Positions 43,374 to 53,111 of a stretch of DNA of 64,000 bases are shown here, piece after piece. The position numbers and the translations under genes were made by a program. Within the stretch, counting starts at the first letter, position 1. The number at the start of each line of letters is the position of its first letter. Source of the stretch: Purpureocillium takamizusanense. Its lineage: Eukaryota > Ascomycota > Sordariomycetes > Hypocreales > Ophiocordycipitaceae. A model generated the notes under the pieces. It was not told the DNA's origin. It worked only from the letters and a program-made list of their open reading frames with translations, and searched no databases. Location of the stretch: NCBI RefSeq assembly GCF_022605165.1, contig NC_063075.1, forward strand, positions 1,054,001-1,118,000, in the 5' to 3' direction.

Positions 43374-45743
43374 ATGGCCCCCATAAACGAGCTGCGTGTA
43401 TCGCTGAGCCCACGCCTCCTTTTCTGGGTTTTGGTCTTGGGCTTCGTCACCATGGTCCGCAGCAACCTCTCGGGTGCGGAGCCTGCAGGCCCAGGGCCTG
43501 GAGGGACCGCACCTATCCGGCCATTCCGCCTTGATCAAGTGTCTCTCGGTGATGGCTTGTTTCAAGAGAAGCGCGACCGGCTCAAGTCGTTCATCAAGGA
43601 GTATGATGAGCGGCGCTTCCTGGTTCTCTTCAACAACCAAGCCGGCCGGCCGAACCCAAACAGCGTGGACGTACCCGGCGGCTGGGAGGATGGCGGGCTG
43701 CTTAGCGGGCATTGGACCGGTCACTACATGACTGCCCTTTCCCAAGCATACGCCGACAAGGGCGAGCCGGCCTTCAAGGACAAACTCGACTGGATGGTCA
43801 ATGAGCTCGCGGCCTGTCAAGTGGCCATCACCACCAGGATGAACGACGTTTCCCCCAGGGATGGAGACGCCGCTTGGGTCCCCACGCATCCGGGCTACCT
43901 GGGTGCGCTCCCGGAAGACACGGTCCTCCGGCTCGGCCCGCCGCGGTGGGCCGTTTACGGAAGCAGTCTCGCCAACAACACTTGGGCGCCGTGGTACACG
44001 CAGCACAAGATCATGCGCGGGCTGCTGGACTCGTACTACAACACGAATAACTCCCAAGCCCTCGAGGTCGTGGAGAAGATGGCTGACTGGGCATACCTCG
44101 CGCTGATCATTGGCGACAAGAACAATCCAAAGTATACCGGCAACTTGACCAGGGACGACCTCAACTACATGTGGGACCTCTACATTGCCGGCGAGTTTGG
44201 CGGCGCCAACGAGGTGTTCCCAGAGATCTACCAGCTGACCGGTGACGCCAAGCACCTGGAGACTGCCAAGGCGTTCGACAACAGGGAATCGCTCTTCGGT
44301 GCCGCCGTAGACGACCGAGACATCCTCGTCGTTTCGCCGGGTCACATCCCCGGTCGCCGCCGCCAGGCACGGCTCCACGCCAACACGCACGTGCCCCAGT
44401 TCATCGGCTACATGAGCGTCTACGAGCACGGCGGTGAGCGAGAATACCTGGACGCGGCCAAGAACTTCTACGGCTGGGTGATGCCGCACCGCAGGTTCGC
44501 GCACGGGGGCATCGGTGGCAACTACCCCGGGTCCAACGACAACCCGGAGCTGTTCCAGAACAGGGACAACGTTGCCAATGCCATGGCCCACGACGGCGCC
44601 GAGACGTGCACGACGTATAACCTGCTCAAGCTGGCGCGCTACCTGTTCCTTCACGAGAATGATGCCGCGTACATGGACAACTACGAGCGTGGGCTGTTCA
44701 ACATGATTGCTGGGTCTCGCGCGGACACGTCCGACAATAGCGACCCGCAGGTCACCTACTTCCAGCCGCTCACCCCCGGCACCGTCCGAGACTTTGGCAA
44801 CACGGGAACCTGCTGTGGGGGTACTGGGATGGAGAGCCACACAAAGTACCAAGAGACAGTCTACTTTCGCTCCGCAGACGGATCTGCGTTGTGGGTTAAT
44901 CTTTATGTTCCGTCCACGCTCAACTGGGCGGCCAGAGGTTTCCGTATCAAGCAAGAGACGGGCTTTCCAGGCGAAGACACGACAAAGATCACCATTGACG
45001 GACATGGTCCGCTCGATGTCAAGTTACGGGTGCCGGGGTGGGTGCGTGAAGGTTTTAAGGTCGCTATCAACGGACGCCCAATCTCCGGCACAAAAGTAGA
45101 GCCTGGATCGTACCTTACCTTGAGTCGGGCCTGGCAGCGTGGCGACACGGTAACCGTGCAGATGCCGTTTACCATGCGGAATGAGCGCGCTCTCGACCGT
45201 CCAGACACGCAGTCTCTCATGTGGGGACCTGTCGTGCTTCAAATCATTGGCAACGCCACCACGGAGAGCGGTTACCATGAGCTGTCGCTCTTCCGCTATC
45301 TGAAGCGCGATGGGGACTACGCCCGGGCAGTGGTCAAGCAACAACACCCAACCTCGGCTGGCGATCCGCTCTTCAAGACAGCCGACGGCTTGCTTGTGCG
45401 TCCCTACTACATTGGAGACGGGAGCCCAACGTCGTCATACTTTCGTCGTGTAGAGCCAGACGTGGTCTTTGGTACGATTAACACTAAAGTGCCGAACCGG
45501 AAGCGCAACGACGGCTTGCCGAACTACGATGTGCCGGTTGAGGGTTTCCCGTCGCCGGGTACGGATGGGCCAAGCTTTCTCGACGTTCTTTGGGACCAGG
45601 CGCCTTTCGCGACGCACGTCGCGTTTATACGCGCAGTCACGTCAACTCTGAATTCGTTTGTGAAGGATGGAGTCTATACATCCAAGGAGCGGAATATTAT
45701 TGTTGAGAAAGCTCTTATGGCAGAAAAGGAACTTGCTCCATAG
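43374..45743 (+). CDS. Secreted GH127 family glycoside hydrolase (DUF1680, beta-L-arabinofuranosidase type)
   Basis: Intronless 789-aa protein. ATG 43374 gives a plausible signal peptide or anchor (LLFWVLVLGFVTMVRS). Catalytic-domain hallmarks of GH127: VPGGWEDGGLLSGHWTGHYMTAL, HANTHVPQFIGY, ETCTTYNLLKLAR (E410, C412) and TGTCCGGTGMESHTKY (C480, C481). In the characterised bifidobacterial enzyme the equivalent Glu and three Cys bind zinc and one Cys is the nucleophile; all are kept, so the enzyme should be active. C-terminal beta-sandwich modules carry LRVPGWVREGF and NGRPI. Expected role: release of terminal L-arabinofuranose from plant glycans or glycoproteins. The large size and lack of introns stand out in an intron-rich window. 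Confidence 0.9.
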   Translation: MAPINELRVSLSPRLLFWVLVLGFVTMVRSNLSGAEPAGPGPGGTAPIRPFRLDQVSLGDGLFQEKRDRLKSFIKEYDERRFLVLFNNQAGRPNPNSVDVPGGWEDGGLLSGHWTGHYMTALSQAYADKGEPAFKDKLDWMVNELAACQVAITTRMNDVSPRDGDAAWVPTHPGYLGALPEDTVLRLGPPRWAVYGSSLANNTWAPWYTQHKIMRGLLDSYYNTNNSQALEVVEKMADWAYLALIIGDKNNPKYTGNLTRDDLNYMWDLYIAGEFGGANEVFPEIYQLTGDAKHLETAKAFDNRESLFGAAVDDRDILVVSPGHIPGRRRQARLHANTHVPQFIGYMSVYEHGGEREYLDAAKNFYGWVMPHRRFAHGGIGGNYPGSNDNPELFQNRDNVANAMAHDGAETCTTYNLLKLARYLFLHENDAAYMDNYERGLFNMIAGSRADTSDNSDPQVTYFQPLTPGTVRDFGNTGTCCGGTGMESHTKYQETVYFRSADGSALWVNLYVPSTLNWAARGFRIKQETGFPGEDTTKITIDGHGPLDVKLRVPGWVREGFKVAINGRPISGTKVEPGSYLTLSRAWQRGDTVTVQMPFTMRNERALDRPDTQSLMWGPVVLQIIGNATTESGYHELSLFRYLKRDGDYARAVVKQQHPTSAGDPLFKTADGLLVRPYYIGDGSPTSSYFRRVEPDVVFGTINTKVPNRKRNDGLPNYDVPVEGFPSPGTDGPSFLDVLWDQAPFATHVAFIRAVTSTLNSFVKDGVYTSKERNIIVEKALMAEKELAP

Positions 45744-46195
45744 GCTATCCAGAAAAATATCATCATTCGCCTGCCTCGAACAGATCACTGAATGCCTCTT
45801 ATTGCTTATTTGTCACCGTCCACCGAGTTCAAGTGAAATCCATCCAGTCCCTAGTAAAGCCACCACCGAAATCACCCAGCCAAGTACCATCATTGGTCTT
45901 TCTCATCAAGAATAACATTGCCTGTTATCCCAGTCACCCCATATAAGTTGCTTTGACTGCAGGAGCTGGGCAGCCCCAACGACATGAGAAGCTCATCCAG
46001 CCCCCTTGCTTTCGATATGCTTACGAGCTCGTAACCCTCAATATGTTTCTTGGATTACGAGCATGTGGTCCGATGCTTGTTCCGCAGAGTACACGTGCAT
46101 CTCATCATCCGTCGCGAATCAGACCACGTGAAGCACCCTAATCGAGTATAAAATTGCTTCATGATTTTTTTTATCATTGAATATCATTATAGATC
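45744..46195. other. Convergent 3' flanks GH127 / hydrolase
   Basis: 450 bp; AT-rich stretch near 46150-46195. Confidence 0.5.
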
Positions 46196-47074
46196 TCATT
46201 TATGACCCGGGAATACCTCAAATTTCTCAAAGAATGCGTGCATAGTTTTGGCAAAGTCCTGCTCATTCGTCTCAATTGCAAAGTGTCCCGCGTCAATGAG
46301 CTTGACCTCGATCTTTTTCACGTCCTTCTTGAACGCCTCGGCGCCAGGCGCCACGAAAATGGTGTCATTCTTGCCCCAGATCGCCAGCACGGGCACATCT
46401 GAGCTGCGGAAGTACTCGTGAAAGGAAGCATAGAGCGGCACGTTAGTGCGGTAGTCGTAAAAGAGGTCCAGCTGGATGTCCTTGTTGCCAGGCCGGTCCA
46501 TGAGCGCCTGGTCGAGCGTCCACGCCTCGGGCTGGATCTTGTGCGCGTTGGGCGAACCGTCCGTGTACTGCCACTTGGTCACAGACAGCTCCAGAGCACC
46601 ACGCAACGCATCGCGGTCCTCCTTTGCGCCCGACGCCCAGTACTTGCGCAGTGGGGCCCAGAACTCGGCGCCGAAGCCCTCCTCGTAGGCGTTGCCGTTT
46701 TGGCTCACGATGGCGGCAACCTTTTCTGGGTGCTTGAGGGCAAGGCGCAACCCGGTCGGGGCGCCGTAGTCAAAGATGTAGATGGCGAACCGCGTGAGGC
46801 GCAGCGCGTCGGCGAAGCCGTCGATGGTCTCGGCGAGGCTGGCAAAAGTATATTTGTAGGAAGGCGGAGTGGTGGTGAAGCCAAAGCCAGGGAGGTCAGG
46901 GGCTATTACACGGTATCCCTTTGCCGCGAGGAGGGGGATGAGGTTGCGGAACTGATGCGAGGAAGACGGGAAGCCATGAAGGAGGAGGATGGTGGGCGCA
47001 GACGCTGTTGCTGGGCCGGCCGTGCGGTAAAAGACGTTGGTGTCGTTGACCTGAACGGAAGCGACGGAAGCCAT
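46196..47074 (-). CDS. Alpha/beta hydrolase, epoxide-hydrolase or dehalogenase-like
   Basis: Intronless 292-aa protein starting at ATG 47074. Oxyanion-hole motif HGFPSSSH (about 33-40), the PDLPGFG loop, and a nucleophile elbow IFDYGAPTG in which Asp102 replaces the usual Ser, as in epoxide hydrolases and haloalkane dehalogenases. The acid is probably Asp237 in WGKNDTIF and the His is His264 in DAGHFAIE. The Asp nucleophile makes epoxide or halide hydrolysis more likely than esterase activity, but the cap-domain tyrosines that activate epoxides cannot be assigned by eye. Cytosolic; no signal peptide. A good minus-strand TATA box lies about 130 nt upstream. Confidence 0.88.
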   Translation of the reverse strand: MASVASVQVNDTNVFYRTAGPATASAPTILLLHGFPSSSHQFRNLIPLLAAKGYRVIAPDLPGFGFTTTPPSYKYTFASLAETIDGFADALRLTRFAIYIFDYGAPTGLRLALKHPEKVAAIVSQNGNAYEEGFGAEFWAPLRKYWASGAKEDRDALRGALELSVTKWQYTDGSPNAHKIQPEAWTLDQALMDRPGNKDIQLDLFYDYRTNVPLYASFHEYFRSSDVPVLAIWGKNDTIFVAPGAEAFKKDVKKIEVKLIDAGHFAIETNEQDFAKTMHAFFEKFEVFPGHK

Positions 47075-47200
47075 GTTGGCGACTCAAATGTTTCTTTCGC
47101 TGCTTCTGATGTTTATGTTGCGGGTAGTGCTTGCTCAAGTTGCTTGATGTGAATGAGGGAAAGCTATTACAACAGAGTAGCCATTGATGGAACCGCCCGG

Positions 47201-47210
47201 CTTTATATAC
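47201..47210 (-). promoter_or_regulatory. TATA box of alpha/beta hydrolase gene
   Basis: Minus-strand GTATATAAAG, 127 nt upstream of the ATG. Confidence 0.6.
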
Positions 47211-48172
47211 ATACACGATGTGCCTGCCTCATCGCACCATGGCGTCTGCCATTTCGTCACAGCGGTTGTGGTGTTGTGTCTTGCTAAGCTGAGTCGCCGC
47301 CATGCCACGTTTGGCATTCTACAGCGAGCGCCTTGCGTTCGACATATCCAATGGCAGCTTTGTAATTGAGCGGCCCGGCACCTCTGCCTGGAATCAACCG
47401 GCAATTGCAGCTCTGGCGTAGATCCCGCGCCGGCGGATCCGGGCGCTTTCTTGTTCCTCTAAGGAGTGGCGCCCTAGAAGGAAGTTGATCAAGACTCGCT
47501 CATTCGAGACGCCATTAGTGGTGCTCGGCTGTAAAGGTTGAAGCTTCATTGCTGACAATTGCGCTACATCAAATTTCACGCACATGTGGTGAAGAGTGAA
47601 ACACCGCTTGTGACGCTGGTGCTGACATGAAGTCGGATCGGCAGGCGAAGACAGTAAGGACAGATCGCTCTTGACCTCTGCCCTGCAATGACGAAGCGGT
47701 CGAAAAGACCGCCAGGTCAGTGATTGGCGGCATATTCCAATCCGAGTCTCATAGCGCTCCGGCTGGTGGAGCTATTGCCTGCCCAGCTCCAGTTGAAGCC
47801 CTTCCGCCTTGACAACATGCGAAGTAAGCTATGTCGCTCTGCCTGCTATGAGTAGACGGCTGAACACAAAGGCAAGACAGCGTCCTCATGTTTTTGTGGC
47901 AGCTTCGATTCCGTACGTAAAGTCGCATTCAGAATTGTTAGTTGATTATCAGCTCTTGCCCTTCAACGCTGCAGAACAGCAAAGTTCAAGACAAGCCGCT
48001 CATGCGCTAAACCACATCAGGGCATTTTCGAGCATCTCAGGAAGCAACTCGGCTTTGAGTCGCGCCGATGACACCGTCCGGCGTTGCCAGTTATGCTTGA
48101 GCAAATGGATATAGCCACCCGCGCCATGCTAAGCCTCGATGGCTGGATCCTCTGGGCCCCTGCCTCTAGGGA

Positions 48173-48181
48173 CATATAAAT
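48173..48181 (+). promoter_or_regulatory. TATA box of the LURP/tubby-like gene
   Basis: CATATAAAT, about 115 nt upstream of ATG 48292. Confidence 0.55.
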
Positions 48182-48291
48182 GGCGTGTCGCAACGCTGTT
48201 TGAGAAGGTGTGCTGGGTCCGCAACTTACACCAGCCGACACGACGACGCTTGTCCAAGAAGCAGAGCACAGCAACATCAAAACAACACAAC

Positions 48292-48858
48292 ATGGACTAC
48301 TCGGCCCCTCGCACGCTCCACCTCTACTACCGCGACGGTCATGACCGCGTCGAAGTCACCGACGCCGACAAGAGCACAGTGCTCTACGTATGCTACCGCA
48401 CCAGCTCCAAGCCGCACCAGACCATCTGCCGGGCGGCGACGCACGACAAGCCCGAGACCATGGTCGGGCAGGTGTCCTTCCATCACTTCAAGTCGGACAT
48501 TGACGTGCGCATGCCGCTGAACCCGGGCGTGGCGATGCGCAAGACGGGCTGGACGAGCTCCGCCTACGAGGTCACGTCGCCGGGGGCGCAGGAGGGGGCC
48601 GCGTGGACGTGGAAGCGCGACGGCGCCATGACGAGCAACCTCAAGCTCGTGGACGCTCGGGGCGCGGTGCTGGCCGCGTTTGACAACGCTTCGTGGTCGC
48701 TCAAGAAGCAGGGCACCCTCACCGTGCAGGACTGGATGCCGCCGCCGGCGCTGCTGGATGTGATGATCGTGACGGGTCTGGCGAGGGTCGAGTACCAGCG
48801 GAGGAGTCAAAAGGCGCACAATGGGGCGGCGATTGCTTCGGCAAGCGGGCGGGGATAA
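48292..48858 (+). CDS. LURP1/tubby C-terminal-like domain protein
   Basis: Intronless 188-aa protein starting at ATG 48292 in the context ACAACATGG. The chain is mostly short strands: LHLYYRDGHDRVEVTDAD, VLYVCYRTSSKPHQTICRA, MVGQVSFHHFKSDIDVRM, AWTWKRDG and NLKLVDARGAVLAAFDN, ending with a hydrophobic segment LLDVMIVTGLARVEYQRR. This order matches the tubby-like beta-barrel used by fungal DUF6593/LURP-one-related proteins, where the last helix threads the barrel. Function in fungi is unknown; plant LURP1 acts in defence. No signal peptide. I am fairly sure of the gene, less of the family. Confidence 0.65.
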   Translation: MDYSAPRTLHLYYRDGHDRVEVTDADKSTVLYVCYRTSSKPHQTICRAATHDKPETMVGQVSFHHFKSDIDVRMPLNPGVAMRKTGWTSSAYEVTSPGAQEGAAWTWKRDGAMTSNLKLVDARGAVLAAFDNASWSLKKQGTLTVQDWMPPPALLDVMIVTGLARVEYQRRSQKAHNGAAIASASGRG

Positions 48859-49176
48859 GACGTGATAAACATGCCGTGGTTGCGGGTTTGGTTCAGTGTT
48901 ACCAATAGCTTATAAGAGCATCTTATACAACAACGAATATTTCGATAAAGACGTACTCGATTCCATCGCGAGAGGACCGAATTTTCAATTTTTTTTTCCT
49001 CCTCAAAATGACAGCGCACTGATACTCGAGCATCGATTTTAAAAAGATGTGGCGAGGAACCAAAAGAAAAGGGGGTTCAACGCAAGTCAGTGAGGACGCC
49101 CCAGTCAACTGCTGCGTGTATATCTACTCACAGAGACGGCTCCGGCGCATTTTGCTGACATTCAGGTAGTCTAATT
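48859..49176. other. Convergent 3' flanks
   Basis: 320 bp between LURP-like (+) and AN1-APH copy 2 (-); AT-richer around 48960-49060. Confidence 0.5.
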
Positions 49177-50621
49177 TTACCCGGTGGGTTTTCCATGTCT
49201 ACTCAAAAGCGCCTGCAACCCAGAATCCTCCTGATAACGCTCCAACGCAGAGGCCTTCCACTCGTCCCATTCTAAGCCCTTGTCCACGCCAACAGCGTCT
49301 CGAAGGTCGCGGAAAAGGCCTTGGAACCCATCCCAATCTGCATCAAGATCATACCCGCAGCAGAATGCGAACCTATGCTGGAGTCGGCCATTCCGAACAT
49401 ACGTGGCTAGATCTTGGCGTCCCTTTTCCTCCAGCAAGCTTGCGAAAACCATCTCATCGTAACCCAGGTTGTTCTTCCCATCGTAGAAGTCCGCAACAGG
49501 CAGGAGCCCAATCGGAGAATTAAAAGCATGTGCAGGTGATGCAGTATGGGCCCACTCCCAGTCAATGATGCCGGTGACGTTGAAATCCTCATCCACGAGG
49601 ATGTGATCCCCTTTGTCGTCTGCGTGCTTCAGGTAGAACTTCTTGTCGTGCTCAACTGACGGCAAGACTTGAGGGACCAAGTCAACGAGGCAGCGGTGGA
49701 TTAAGTAGGCGTCTACTGCCAGTTGTGAATACATTTCTTCGCGAAGGATCAAGTCCAAGATGAGTCGCAGTGAGGATAAATGATAGTCTTCTAATGAGGA
49801 GAAAGGCCCTATGGTGCGCATTCCGGATTGGACAAAGTCGGTGAGTGATTCTCGAGCAAGTGCGCCGACTTGAGAAGCGCCCGGGGTATCAAGGGATCCG
49901 AGGAGGTCAAACGGGTACTTGTGCAGTTCAACAAACGTCTCCGCAAGCTGGCTCATAACCTTCTCCCTCTCCTGCTGGGTTGCGATGGACCATCTCAGAG
50001 ACTTGCCCGGCAACTTCTCCATCAGAATGTAGCCAGCTCCGACAGGATTATCTGGATGTTCGAGTGCGAAATCGTACACTCTAGGGGCTGGTACACCTGT
50101 CTGCGCAAGAAACATGAGGGTTGCGACTTCACTTCGGATGATGTAGTCTCGCACTGCTGTCGGAGGCGAAGTGGTGTTGAACCGGCGGATGCGGGCAAGC
50201 CAAACGATTCCGTCATCAAAGCGAACCTCGATATGATAGTTCATTCCTCCCATCACGCTGCTTCGTGTTGCTCTGTCATACTGGAGAGGCGGGATAGTGC
50301 AACGCATGCCATGCCGTACGAGGCTAGCTCGAGCGGCAAGAGCATGGGTGTCTATCTTTTCGATCAGCTTGGTGAGTTCACGCCTCTCGGCATCTTTGGC
50401 CGCGGGGTCGTAAGCATCCGCGTCCTGACAGTTGCGCGTTAGCAAGAAATCAGTGTTCCGTGCAAGTGCCTTGAGCATTGACTAACCTTCCACTGGGGAC
50501 AGCTGTGGAGGCCGGGTCGGATATGTGTGGAACACAGGTGGCGGTTGCAGAGCACGCAATCACCAACATTGCGGACAGCTGGCCCATCGCAGCCCTCGAA
50601 ATCGCAATCCCACAGAGGCAT
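49177..50621 (-). CDS. AN1-like zinc finger plus aminoglycoside-phosphotransferase-like protein, copy 2
   Basis: 460-aa paralogue of the protein at 11183-12602. Exon 1 50621-50487 (45 codons), 62-nt intron (GTTAGT, GCTAAC, GTCAG), exon 2 50424-49177. Exon 1 finger: C6-x4-C11-x10-C22-x2-C25-x4-C30-x2-H33-x5-H39-x-C41, same spacing as copy 1 apart from one residue. Kinase-like part: ILMEKLPGKSLRW hinge, HADDKGDH catalytic loop (about 313-320) again with His instead of Asn, and GIIDWEWAH with the metal Asp (about 334). The two proteins share motifs and intron position but are diverged throughout, so duplication is old. Substrate unknown. Confidence 0.83.
50425..50486 (-). other. Intron separating zinc finger and kinase exons (copy 2)
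   Basis: GTTAGT donor, TTGCTAAC branch site, CTGTCAG acceptor; phase 0, 62 nt. Confidence 0.82.
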
Positions 50622-51219
50622 GTTCGAGGGCTTTGGAGGCGAGAAGAGAGCCTAGAACAGAAACGAGACAACGGTCTGCCCCGCCAAAGGACGACAACGT
50701 GGGGCGGGGGAGCCTAATAAAATGGGGGGGCTTGCAACATGGAAGAGTAGATATGCATGCCCGGGCGCCGCCTTTCGCGGCGCGGGTGCCTAACGGGTCG
50801 ATCAAAAGAGAAAACAGTTGTCACGGTAGGGCAATGCAAGTGGTCATCTTGTTTCACAGACACCCGCAGGGTCTGAGCCGTGTCTGGTGGTTGGCCACGC
50901 TCGTTCCAACAACATTGAAACTGAGTTACTCATGTTGAGTTTTTTTTTGTCCCCGTCTCAGAGACATCTCTGGACCCAGACCAGACCCTGGACGGACGTG
51001 TAAGTCCCACTTGGTTCTTGACAGCATCCCCGCCCTAGCTGCGATCCACCCACAACGCGCGCAAATTCACAAGCCCACTCGCGAAAAGACGCAATTTTAC
51101 GAGCTCCATATCGACGACAACAAAAGAGCCCACAACACGCCATGCGTCTCTCTCAAACACATAAATCCATAGGGCACATTTGGTCGTCTTCTTCCCAATA
51201 AGGACAAGCACCATATCAT
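50622..51219. other. Intergenic, upstream of AN1-APH copy 2 and tRNA
   Basis: 600 bp; no supported ORF. Confidence 0.5.
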
Positions 51220-51306
51220 GGTTCCATAGCTCAGTTGGTCCAGAGCGTCAGCCTAATACAAGCACTTGTAAGCTGAAGGTCGAGGGTTCGATCCCCTTTG
51301 GGACCA
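51220..51306 (+). tRNA. tRNA-Ile (anticodon AAU) with a 12-nt intron
   Basis: Cloverleaf drawn by eye: 7-bp acceptor stem (GGTTCCA with TGGGACC), D arm containing AGCTCAGTTGGT, anticodon stem TCAGC/GCTGA, T arm with GGTTCGATCCC (B box) and discriminator A. The anticodon loop reads CTAATA, then 12 nt (51259-51270), then A, so the intron sits at the canonical 37/38 position and the anticodon is AAT (AAU), decoded as inosine-AU. Reading the loop as CTTGTAA (Thr) would need an intron at a non-canonical site. Confidence 0.9.
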
Positions 51307-51742
51307 GGTGCCTTTCTTTTTTGCCCTTTGATCGACTTGTTCCGATGATGTGCGGTCAAAGCGCAACTTGGAAGGGGGCTGTGGGCTCTGTGTGGCCTGA
51401 TTATGACCACATGCAGACCAGATGACATGGACATGTCCGGCCTTGGCTTTTTGTCACTTGATAATGCTCGAGTGGGAGAGTCTTTTCGGATGGCGGCGCC
51501 CAAGTCTAGAGCATCCGTACTTTCTTGACGCAAATGTGGAGTTCTAAAGAGAAAAGGAACGGTACATGTTTGTTTGATACCAGACGCTACCGAAACGCCG
51601 TCTAAGTCTACATGTACAAATACTCCATACATAGTTCGTGCCAAATGTGTCCCCGAACTGACGAAACCTCTCAACTGTGTACCAACAGATCAACTCCATA
51701 ACCCGACCTAACCCTTACGCCAGCGCTTGCCATAACCTCCGA
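51307..51742. other. Intergenic, tRNA 3' and rhodopsin-gene 3' flank
   Basis: A T-rich stretch (TTTCTTTTTTG, about 51314-51325) right after the tRNA fits a Pol III terminator. Nothing else. Confidence 0.55.
51314..51325 (+). terminator. Pol III T-run terminator of tRNA-Ile
   Basis: Six consecutive T within a T-rich tract about 10 nt after the tRNA 3' end. Confidence 0.7.
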
Positions 51743-53111
51743 CTATTTGCCCATGTACGGCCCTGGCAACTCCATGTCTTCAAAATGGATCGGGGGCCGA
51801 TCCTTCGATCCCATCTCCCCTCGGCTTTCAAGAGGCGTGTCCCGCCCGCTGTGCGCCGACATGGAGCTCATGTCCTTGCGCAATATGTACTTGTCAAACA
51901 TGGGCTTGATGCCCGGGACGGACAGCGCGATGAGCGTGGCGCTGATTTCGGCGGCTTCGACGCAGAGTAGCTTGAGAAGCGCGTAGCTACCACGTTCGCC
52001 CTCGTCGTCTATACAAAACCATGAGCATCCCATCCATGATCAGGTTCTACATAGTCGGGGGGGTTAAGTTACTCACAGGCATACCACATGATGAGTGGTA
52101 TCCGTGTGGCAGATATGCCAATCACACTACATGGGCGTGGACGTGGTCAGCGGTCGTGGTGTCCAGTGGCTGGGGAAGCTCTCGACTATTCACTCACATG
52201 ATGCCCGGCAACAGTATGCAGGCAAGCTGGACCTTTTTCCTCCGGGTCGTTTTGAGGATCCAGAGCATCGCAGCGGGGAGGCCGAACAGAAGCAAGTCAC
52301 AGAGCAGCGCGACGCCGGAAATGGCGAGATTCGTCGTAGCCCAGTCCACGCACTGGAGCTTCAAGTCCTCCTCCTCCGTGGCCGCTACCCACAGAAGCGT
52401 GACCGGCTTGCAGTGGAAGACGATGATGGCAACCTGCGCCAGGAAGCCTAGCGTCACCATGCCGAGGATGACCTTGACGCAGATGAGGAGCTCGCGGTGC
52501 AGGTTACACATGCGGTAGTAGAAGGCCAGGCCCGATGTCCGGCAGAGCCACAGCGACGTGGTGTAGGTCAAGTGGGCGACGGCATCGAAAATCTGGATTC
52601 TTTCGAACGTGTTGTCGTCCATGAACATGTCCCATTGGTCAAGGTGTCGTCCGGCGCCGAGACTGATGATATATATGCATAAGCCAACAAAGAGCAGATA
52701 TACCGCCTAAGACACAAAAAGCGACCCGAGTCAGCATCAACATGTCCGAGTGTACAAGGAGAGGGGCATGGACAAAACACCCACCAGTGATGCGAGCGCG
52801 AGGCCATCGTCGACGCCTACGCCGAAGCGCTTGATGATGTATCTTCGGGAGAGCAGTCTACAGACGACCACGGTGACGACGAGGACCGTGAGGGTGGCGA
52901 TGATGGCGATGGCCGGGCGGTCGTAGTTTTCTCTGAGATGCTCTGCGGTAAACCACGGGGCGACATTGTTTTTCTCAATCTCTTCTCGGACTGCGGCCTC
53001 GAGCTCGGCGTCGCTCATCTGGGCCACTTCAGTAGACCAACTCATGTTTGACGACCCCTGCCCGGGCAGCACAGAGAGCGTCGGGGGGTTAATGAGTGAC
53101 GAAGAAAACAT
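51743..53111 (-). CDS. Rhodopsin-domain (PTH11-like) integral membrane protein
   Basis: 383-aa membrane protein; exons 53111-52785, 52706-52198, 52126-52077 and 52008-51743. Seven hydrophobic segments are visible, among them PAIAIIATLTVLVVTVVVCRLL, AVYLLFVGLCIYIISLGAG, TTSLWLCRTSGLAFYYR, LGFLAQVAIIVFHC, ISGVALLCDLLLFGLPAAMLW, and IGISATRIPLIMWYA. Loop signatures WDMF, CRTSGLAFYYRM and the helix-5 LPAAMLW are those of the fungal rhodopsin-domain/PTH11-like family, whose members include host-surface sensors but mostly lack known ligands. The C-terminus is cytosolic and ends GPYMGK. No CFEM domain is present. The 50-nt exon 3 restores IVIGISATRIPL. Start at 53111 or at Met 53045. Confidence 0.83.

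Larger units (their letters stand above)
47075..48291. other. Divergent upstream region hydrolase / LURP-like
   Basis: 1.2 kb with one TATA box for each gene and no supported ORF. Confidence 0.5.

Noticed and set aside
43101..45005. 634-codon minus-strand open frame
   Set aside because: Lies antisense to the GH127 gene and reflects codon bias; no motifs.
51253..51271. tRNA-Thr reading of the anticodon loop
   Set aside because: Would put the intron at a non-canonical position; AAT fits the 37/38 rule.
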